From a bacterium (lineage in GTDB: Bacteria; Krumholzibacteriota; Krumholzibacteria; LZORAL124-64-63), in the NCBI GenBank assembly GCA_003646045.1, contig QNDV01000158.1, positions 1 through 5,956 on the forward strand: a stretch of DNA of 5,956 nt, written 5' to 3'. The notes under the pieces were generated by a model. The model saw only the letters and a list, made by a program, of their open reading frames with translations, was not told the origin of the DNA and did not search any database. The position numbers and the translations under genes are program-made. Shown here one piece after another: positions 1 to 4,883 of the stretch (its first letter is position 1; each line of letters opens with the position of its first letter).

Positions 1-107
1 AGCAGGGATACGAGTGCGGTATCGGACTCGAGAACTTCTACGAGATCCAGGAGTCGGATATCCTGGAGTGCTACGAGATCGAGGCCGTCGAGCGGACGGA
101 GCTGTAG
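1..107 (+). CDS. infB: Translation initiation factor IF-2, C-terminal end (partial)
   Basis: This is the 3' end of a gene that begins before the window; the first complete codon is at position 3 and the TAG stop is at 105-107. The visible 34 residues contain CGIGLENFYEI followed by an acidic stretch ending in ILECYEIEAVERTEL. This matches the end of IF-2 domain IV, where the family has an E-C-G-(I/L)-x-(I/L)-x-x-(F/Y)-x-D/E-I segment and then an acidic 'D-x-I-E-x-Y/F' strand. IF-2 is the GTPase that delivers initiator tRNA to the 30S subunit and promotes subunit joining. The assignment rests on this short tail plus the downstream rbfA-nrnA-truB-ribF order, which is the usual infB neighbourhood. 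The GTPase domains lie outside the window. Confidence 0.88.
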   Translation, partial: QGYECGIGLENFYEIQESDILECYEIEAVERTEL

Positions 108-146
108 GTTCTTCGCCGTCGGTTGTGGCGAGTGGACATCGGGGAC

Positions 147-177
147 GCCGGCCGGGGACATCGTGTCCCCGGCCGGC
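147..177 (+). terminator. Strong GC hairpin after infB, terminator-like or RNA-processing element
   Basis: A perfect inverted repeat has a 14-base left arm (147-160, GCCGGCCGGGGACA), a 3-base loop (161-163) and an exactly complementary right arm (164-177). It lies 39 bases after the infB stop. The stem would be very stable in RNA. The bases after it (TTGGCTTCCGGG) do not form a real U-tract, so it is not a textbook intrinsic terminator. It could be a partial terminator, a Rho-assisted site, a 3'-end stabiliser or a processing site. A smaller hairpin (TGTGG/CCACA, 221-235) sits further along the same gap. I see no convincing sigma70-type promoter between the hairpin and the next gene. Confidence 0.5.
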
Positions 178-313
178 TTGGCTTCCGGGATCCTCCGCCA
201 TCCGTGGCTGTCGGGACGGTTGTGGGTTTACCACAGAGGGCGACGGGATTATCTTTGCGTCTGAATTGTGTGGCGGCGAGTCTGGTGCGATGGCCGGGTA
301 ACGACAACCAGTC

Positions 314-319
314 AGGAAG
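314..319 (+). promoter_or_regulatory. Ribosome binding site for the rbfA-nrnA fusion
   Basis: AGGAAG lies three bases before the ATG at 323, with its AGGA core five bases away. An in-frame TAA stop at 299-301 rules out any start upstream of position 302, so this ATG is the natural start. Confidence 0.6.
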
Positions 320-322
320 AAC

Positions 323-1711
323 ATGGATCCGTTTCGGACCGAAAAGCTCAACCAGGCGATACTCAAGGTTCTGTGCGACGTGCTGCAGGCAGATGTCAAG
401 GATCCGCGGGTTGGTTTCGTGACCATCAACGAGGTGCGACTCAACCGCGACCACTCCGTGGCGGACGTGCTGTTCTCGGTGTTGGGCGACGAGCAGGAGC
501 GCGAGGACAGTTTCACGGGCCTCAAGAAGGCCCGCGGTTTCCTGCAGAGCCGGCTGGGGCGGATTCTGGGTGTACGCCAGACTCCGGAGCTTCGTTTTGC
601 CTATGACGATTCCCTGGAGAGGAGTTACGACTTGGACAACGTGCTGGATGACATGGAAGCACGGGGCGAATTCCTCAGTGATCTGGAAAGGAAACGTCGC
701 CTGGTCCTGGCCGATCTAGTACCGCCGACCGAACTGGTGGCGGCCTTGCATGGCGCCGAGATCCTGTGGATCGTGCCCCATTTCAATCCGGATCCCGACG
801 CCGTGGGCAGCGCCCTGGCCCTGGCCGAGGCTCTCGAGTCGCTGGGCAAGGAAGTCCGGGTGGTGGGATATGTGGATCCGCCGGTGGGCATCCAGGAACT
901 GCCGGGATTCGACACCGTGGATACCGATGGTGACTACGATGATCTCTACGCCCTGGACGAACCCGATACCCTGGTACTCGTGGACTGCCATCGCATAGAC
1001 CGCAGCGGGCCCATGGAGGATACCCTGAGTCGCTTTCCCAACCGCTGGTGTATCGATCACCATCTGATCAGCGGCCGCAAGGGTCCCGAACCGGGCTGGG
1101 TCGATCCGCGTGCCTGCTCGACCTGCACCCTTGTCCATCAGGTCATCGCGGCGCTGCACGGCCAGACGGAGGACGCACCCCTCACCGTGGATATGGCCAC
1201 CAATCTGTATGCGGGCCTGCTCAACGATACCGGTGGTTTTCGTTTCGACAACACCCTGCCTTTCAGTTTCGAACTGGCTCGCCGGTTGGCCGAGGCGGGA
1301 GTGGACACTGCACAGGTGGCGGCACGTACGTTGCATCGCCAGCGTCCGGAGGGTGTGGCCATCATGCAGCACGTGCTGGGTACGTTCAGTTACCACGCGC
1401 GGGGCAAGGTGGTGGTGGCCCGGGCTACGCGCTCCATGCTGGCCGAAACCGGTGCCGTCGTGGGTGACACAGAGGGATTCGTGAACCTGGCCCTGTCGGT
1501 GGACGGGGTGCAGATGGCGGCTTTCATGAAGGAAACCGACGAGCAGAAGTGGCGCGTTTCGTTGCGCTGCCGTCCCGGTGGCGACGTGCAGCAGGTTGCT
1601 GCCCGGCACGGGGGAGGTGGCCACAAGCAGGCCGCGGGCTGTGATCTCCACGGTGACGCCGACGAAGTGGTGGTCCAGCTGGCAGCCGACCTGACAGCGG
1701 CCCTGCCGTGA
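323..1711 (+). CDS. rbfA: RbfA-NrnA fusion: 30S ribosome-binding factor joined to DHH/DHHA1 oligoribonuclease/pAp phosphatase
   Basis: One 462-residue frame joins two proteins that are normally separate. Residues 1 to about 115 are a full RbfA (KH-like fold, usual length about 110-130): KDPRVGFVTINEV at 26-38, the A-x-G turn of the KH fold at 70-72, and TPELRFAYDDSLE at 87-99. RbfA binds the 30S subunit and assists 16S rRNA maturation. After a charged linker (about 110-140) comes a complete DHH phosphoesterase: motif I H153-F-N-P-D157-P-D159-A-V-G-S, motif II D221, motif III D245-H246-H247, motif IV N-D302-T-G-G-F. A DHHA1 domain ends in SLRCR (413-417) and GGGGH (430-434) followed by AAG. 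This is the layout of NrnA, a Mn-dependent exonuclease for 2-5-mer RNA that in some species also dephosphorylates pAp. All metal and substrate motifs are present, so both halves look functional. No internal stop or frameshift is visible. The stop overlaps the truB start (GTGA). That nrnA often follows rbfA directly suggests fusion by loss of the intervening stop. Confidence 0.92.
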   Translation: MDPFRTEKLNQAILKVLCDVLQADVKDPRVGFVTINEVRLNRDHSVADVLFSVLGDEQEREDSFTGLKKARGFLQSRLGRILGVRQTPELRFAYDDSLERSYDLDNVLDDMEARGEFLSDLERKRRLVLADLVPPTELVAALHGAEILWIVPHFNPDPDAVGSALALAEALESLGKEVRVVGYVDPPVGIQELPGFDTVDTDGDYDDLYALDEPDTLVLVDCHRIDRSGPMEDTLSRFPNRWCIDHHLISGRKGPEPGWVDPRACSTCTLVHQVIAALHGQTEDAPLTVDMATNLYAGLLNDTGGFRFDNTLPFSFELARRLAEAGVDTAQVAARTLHRQRPEGVAIMQHVLGTFSYHARGKVVVARATRSMLAETGAVVGDTEGFVNLALSVDGVQMAAFMKETDEQKWRVSLRCRPGGDVQQVAARHGGGGHKQAAGCDLHGDADEVVVQLAADLTAALP

Positions 1712-2745
1712 CCGTCGGTGCCGACGGCTTCCTGTTGGTGGACAAACCGGCGGGAGTTACTTCCTTCACGGTAGTAGACCGGATCCGCCGCGCGCTGCTC
1801 ACGAGTTTTCCACATCTGCAGGGCAGTCGTCGCAGGATACGCCCAGGTGGTCCCCGCCCGCCGAAATTCAAGTGCGGTCACACTGGAACCCTGGATCCGG
1901 CGGCCACCGGCCTGCTGGTGGTGCTGATCGGCAGGGGGTCCCGCCTGGGGCCCTTTCTCGTCGGCCTCGACAAGACCTACCTGGGTACGGTGCGCCTGGG
2001 CACCGAAACAGATACCCTGGACGCCGAGGGCCAGGTTACAGCCACCACGCCACCGCCGGCGGATCCCGACAGACTGGTTGCGGCGCTCTCCGGTTTCAGG
2101 GGCGATATCCAGCAGGTCCCGCCCCTGGTTTCGGCCATCAAGCGGGACGGCAAACCCCTCTATGCCAGGGTTCGCGCCGGTGAGGAGGTGGCCGAGCCCG
2201 ATCCGCGTCCCTGCCGCATCGATCGCCTCGAGGTGGGCGCGGTGCGTTGGCCGGATCCGACCACGGGCCATTACGAGATCGATCTGGAAGTAACCTGCAG
2301 CAGCGGCACCTACGTGCGCTCCCTGGCCCGGGATGTGGCGCGGGCCGCCGGTAGTACCGGCCATTTGGCGGCGCTGCGGCGCCTGAAGGTCGGGACTTTC
2401 GATGTGGCGGACGCCCTGACTGACGTGCTGGACCGGGACGGCCATGAACTGGCGGCGGCCCTGGCTCCGCTGGCCGCGGCTCTGCCTGATGCCCGGCGAT
2501 TGCTGTTGACGGCGGTACAGGACCGGGCGGTGCGGTTGGGAGGGCAGCCCGAGGCGGCCTGGTTCGCGACTCCCCGGGAGACGGACATCACCCTGCCAGT
2601 CGACGGGTTGTTTCGTCTTGTCACGACGGACGGCGGCTTGACTGCAGTGGGACGTATGACCGACGAAGGCCCGCGGATCGCTGCGGTTCTGGCCGCGCCC
2701 CTGGCCCCCGACGATGACACCGGGGAGGTCGGACCGTGCGCCTGA
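1708..2745 (+). CDS. truB: tRNA pseudouridine-55 synthase TruB
   Basis: This 345-residue enzyme converts U55 in the T-loop of tRNAs to pseudouridine. The hallmarks are GFLLVDKPAGVTS at 7-19, GHTGTLDPAATG at 57-68 with catalytic Asp63, DKTYLGTVRLGTETDTLD at 88-105 with the base-stacking Tyr91, a QQVPPLVSAIK segment at 135-145, and SSGTYVRSLARDV at 198-210. The C-terminal 110 or so residues would hold a PUA-like RNA-binding domain, which is poorly conserved in sequence. The protein is longer than the usual 300-315 residues, partly because of a basic, Pro/Gly-rich insertion of about 20 residues before the catalytic motif (about 34-55). The start is a GTG that overlaps the preceding stop (GTGA). 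No Shine-Dalgarno is obvious, so translation probably depends on ribosomes finishing the rbfA-nrnA fusion. TruB and RbfA both act in stable-RNA maturation, consistent with sharing an operon. Confidence 0.95.
   Translation: MTVGADGFLLVDKPAGVTSFTVVDRIRRALLTSFPHLQGSRRRIRPGGPRPPKFKCGHTGTLDPAATGLLVVLIGRGSRLGPFLVGLDKTYLGTVRLGTETDTLDAEGQVTATTPPPADPDRLVAALSGFRGDIQQVPPLVSAIKRDGKPLYARVRAGEEVAEPDPRPCRIDRLEVGAVRWPDPTTGHYEIDLEVTCSSGTYVRSLARDVARAAGSTGHLAALRRLKVGTFDVADALTDVLDRDGHELAAALAPLAAALPDARRLLLTAVQDRAVRLGGQPEAAWFATPRETDITLPVDGLFRLVTTDGGLTAVGRMTDEGPRIAAVLAAPLAPDDDTGEVGPCA
2722..2729 (+). promoter_or_regulatory. Strong Shine-Dalgarno for ribF, inside the end of truB
   Basis: GGGGAGGT lies six bases before the GTG at 2736. 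It supports that GTG as the ribF start even though it lies inside truB (ten-base overlap). Upstream truB, by contrast, has no clear ribosome binding site. Confidence 0.65.
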
Positions 2746-3812
2746 TCCGTCTGACTGCCGACGCCATCGACAAGATCATCGCCGGGGACGGTCATCGTCC
2801 CGTGCTGGGGCCGAGCGCCCTGACCCTCGGTTCCTTCGACGGCGTACACATCGGCCACCAGCGCCTGTTGCAGTTGGTGACCGAAGCCCGTGACCGCCAG
2901 GGCCTGGAATCCGCCGCCGTATTCACCTTTATCCAGAGTCCGCGCCAGGTCCTGCATCCGCGCAGTGAGCCCTTCGAATTGACCACCTGGCGGGCCAAGC
3001 TGGCCGCCCTGCGCGCTGCCGGGTGCGAAACGCTGATCGCGGCGGATTTCGTACCGGCCCTGGCCCGGCTGGAATACCGCGAGTTCGTGCGGACCATCCT
3101 GGTCGGGCAATTCGGGATGCGACATTTCGTGGCGGGGTACGATGTCCATCGGGGCGCCGATCGGGGTGGTACGGCTGCGACCCTGGCCGGCCTGGGCGCC
3201 GAACTGGGTTATTCGCTGGAGGTCTGCGAGGCCGTGCGTCTCGATGGGGATATAGTCAGCAGCTCAGGCATCCGCCGGGCGGTGGCCGCGGGGGACCTGC
3301 CCCTGGCGGCACGTCTGCTGGGTCGACCCTATGCCATGTGGGGAGTGGTGGAACCCGGCGACAGTCGTGGACACGCCATCGGCTATCCCACCGCCAATGT
3401 GGCACCGCTGGCCGCCGGCAAACTGCTGCCGGCCAATGGCGTCTATGCGGTGCGGGTCCATGTGCCGGGAGACGTGGCGCCGGCGGGGACGGCAGGGGTC
3501 ATCGGTCGCGGCGAGGACGCCCTGCCCGAAGTGGATCGGGATGGCCACATGACGGGGGCGGCCCCGGAGGACTGGGCGGTTTTCGGGGGCATGCTGAACT
3601 TCGGTTACGTTCCGACATTCCACGGCGACGGGCTGGCGGCGCCCCGCGTCGAAGCCAACCTCTTCGGCTTCAACGGGGAACTGCAGGGACGGACGGTGAA
3701 GGTCGAGTGGTTGGCGCGGCTGCGGTCGGAGCGGAAATTCGCGGGGACCGATGACCTGGTGGCCCAGTTGGCCTTGGATGAGGCGGCGGCGCAGGCGGTT
3801 ATCGACGCTTGA
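2736..3812 (+). CDS. ribF: Bifunctional riboflavin kinase / FAD synthetase RibF
   Basis: This 358-residue protein would phosphorylate riboflavin to FMN and adenylylate FMN to FAD in the cytoplasm. The N-terminal nucleotidyltransferase domain (about 1-185) has LGSFDGVHIGHQ at 31-42, containing the H-x-G-H signature (His38, His41), and SSSGIR at 175-180, the counterpart of the usual SSTxIR. The C-terminal riboflavin kinase domain (about 196-350) has GHAIGYPTANV (212-222), NGVYAV (234-239), NFGYVPTF (288-295), the likely catalytic Glu306, and LRSERKF (329-335). Three things are odd. The usual 'TFDPHP' segment reads TFIQSP (64-69). The usual 'G-x-DFRFG-x-x-R-x-GD' reads GYDVHRGADRGGT (134-146). 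The kinase domain carries about 30 extra residues near 243-283. The family assignment is secure, but efficiency of the adenylylating half is less certain. The GTG start is supported by the Shine-Dalgarno at 2722. In many genomes rpsO follows ribF; here the operon stops. Confidence 0.93.
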   Translation: MRLIRLTADAIDKIIAGDGHRPVLGPSALTLGSFDGVHIGHQRLLQLVTEARDRQGLESAAVFTFIQSPRQVLHPRSEPFELTTWRAKLAALRAAGCETLIAADFVPALARLEYREFVRTILVGQFGMRHFVAGYDVHRGADRGGTAATLAGLGAELGYSLEVCEAVRLDGDIVSSSGIRRAVAAGDLPLAARLLGRPYAMWGVVEPGDSRGHAIGYPTANVAPLAAGKLLPANGVYAVRVHVPGDVAPAGTAGVIGRGEDALPEVDRDGHMTGAAPEDWAVFGGMLNFGYVPTFHGDGLAAPRVEANLFGFNGELQGRTVKVEWLARLRSERKFAGTDDLVAQLALDEAAAQAVIDA

Positions 3813-3824
3813 GCCGTTACCGCC
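3794..3824. repeat. Inverted repeat across the ribF stop, possible weak convergent terminator
   Basis: GGCGGT (3794-3799) pairs with ACCGCC (3819-3824) across a 19-base loop spanning the ribF stop codon. It sits where the two convergent units meet. The stem is only six pairs and there is no T-tract on either side, so termination is a weak guess. No better terminator is visible between 3813 and 3852. Confidence 0.2.
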
Positions 3825-3852
3825 GGCATTTCAATCAGCCCTCGCGGTCGAC

Positions 3853-4806
3853 CTAGGCACCCTGGTCCAGTTGACCGAGCCGTCGTTCGATATCCGCCGT
3901 CACCGCCAGTGCCACCCGCAGGGCTTCACGTCCCGCGTCTCCGCTCACCTCCGGTTGCCGCTCACCCCGCACCGCGGCCAGGAAAGCCTCGATCTCCGTC
4001 ATGAGATTGTCGGCCCTCTCGTGTTCGTACATCTCCGGCACGATGGCATCGTCCGGTCCCCGCATGACGATCTGGTTGGTCTGCCGGGCGCAATCGGCGG
4101 ACATGAAGCCACCCGGCTGGAATACCCGGAACTTGCGCATGTCCTGGGTCGAGACCCGGCTGGCCGTCAGGTTGGCGCAACAGCCACCGGAGAACTCGAG
4201 ACGGGCGTTGGCGATATCCACCTGGCCGGTGATCACCGGTGCGCCCACGGCCTGCACGTCGGTCACCCGGTCGTCCACCAGGGCCAGCAGGATGTCGATG
4301 TCGTGGATCATGAGATCGACGACGATGTCCACGTCGGTGGCCCGGCCGCTGAAACCGCTCAGGCGATGGGCCTCGATGAAGAGTGGCTGTTTGACCCTGC
4401 CCACCAGTTCGCGGATGGCTGGGTTGAAGCGTTCCAGGTGTCCTACCTGCAGGATCACGCCGGCGGTGGCGGCGGCGGCGACGATGGCATCGGCTTCCGC
4501 CAGGCTCGGGGCGATGGGCTTTTCCAGCAGGAGGTGCTTGCCGGCCGTAAGCAGGGGCAGGGCTACGTCGTGATGACCGCTGGTGGGCACGACCACGCTG
4601 GCAGCGTCGATGCGATCAGTGACCGTGGCCAGGTCGCCGTGGGCCTCGCACCCGCACTCGGCTGCCACGGCGGCGGCGCGCTCGGCGTTGGTGTCCACGA
4701 CGGCAATCAGTTCGGCACCGTCCAGCGCTGCGTATTTCTGGGCGTGGAATCGACCCAGGTAGCCGGCGCCCACGACGGCCACCCTGACGGGTTTGGTGTT
4801 GTTCAT
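3853..4806 (-). CDS. Gfo/Idh/MocA-family NAD(P)-dependent oxidoreductase, likely nucleotide-sugar dehydrogenase
   Basis: This 317-residue protein starts with a Rossmann fold: VRVAVVGAGYLGRFHAQKYA at 7-26 with the G-x-G-x-x-G loop, and an acidic residue ending the second strand (VVDTN, Asp38), which favours NAD over NADP. The family's E-K-P motif is at 95-97 and contains the conserved lysine. VGHLERFNPAI (121-131) and DLMIHDIDILL (164-174, with His168 and Asp169 in the active-site region) complete the Gfo/Idh pattern. From memory, the last two motifs are typical of Gfo/Idh proteins near lipid A genes (lpx clusters) and of GnnA, which oxidises the 3-hydroxyl of UDP-GlcNAc. The gene lies 77 bp downstream of a same-strand DegT aminotransferase, its natural partner for making an amino sugar. 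There is no clear Shine-Dalgarno before the ATG (the preceding bases are pyrimidine-rich). The substrate is uncertain: UDP-GlcNAc, a UDP-uronic acid (WbpB-like) or another sugar are all possible. Confidence 0.85.
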   Translation of the reverse strand: MNNTKPVRVAVVGAGYLGRFHAQKYAALDGAELIAVVDTNAERAAAVAAECGCEAHGDLATVTDRIDAASVVVPTSGHHDVALPLLTAGKHLLLEKPIAPSLAEADAIVAAAATAGVILQVGHLERFNPAIRELVGRVKQPLFIEAHRLSGFSGRATDVDIVVDLMIHDIDILLALVDDRVTDVQAVGAPVITGQVDIANARLEFSGGCCANLTASRVSTQDMRKFRVFQPGGFMSADCARQTNQIVMRGPDDAIVPEMYEHERADNLMTEIEAFLAAVRGERQPEVSGDAGREALRVALAVTADIERRLGQLDQGA

Positions 4807-4883
4807 GGGGAAAGACTAACCCAATCGTCGCCGGTGAGAAAGCCGAAGCTTACCTGTGCGGCTCGCGGTCAACGACGGCTGGC

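Noticed and set aside
220..252. TTGTGG and GATTAT as a possible promoter for the rbfA-nrnA fusion.
   Set aside because: The spacing is 21 bases and both boxes match the sigma70 consensus poorly, so this is no better than chance.
14..301. A 95-codon + strand frame spanning the infB tail and the following gap, considered as a small gene in the YlxP/DUF503 position.
   Set aside because: It begins inside infB in another frame, reads through the hairpin, and its Arg/Gly-rich product shows no family features.
188..2258. GGATCC occurs nine times (188, 325, 400, 790, 874, 1781, 1893, 2061, 2253) and not at all in the rest of the window.
   Set aside because: Seven of the eight coding copies are simply Asp-Pro written GAT-CCN after a codon ending in G, so motif content and codon choice explain the cluster without a special DNA signal.
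716..2445. Long open frames on the - strand opposite the rbfA-nrnA fusion and truB (716-1651 and 1390-2445).
   Set aside because: They lie opposite strongly conserved + strand proteins, have no recognisable domains, and are the kind of antisense frame that high-GC codon use leaves open.
4840..4851. A C(UUCG)G-loop mini-hairpin (AAGC/GCTT) on the - strand between the aminotransferase and the oxidoreductase, considered as a terminator.
   Set aside because: The stem has only four pairs and the bases after it are not a T-tract, so it cannot be supported as a terminator.
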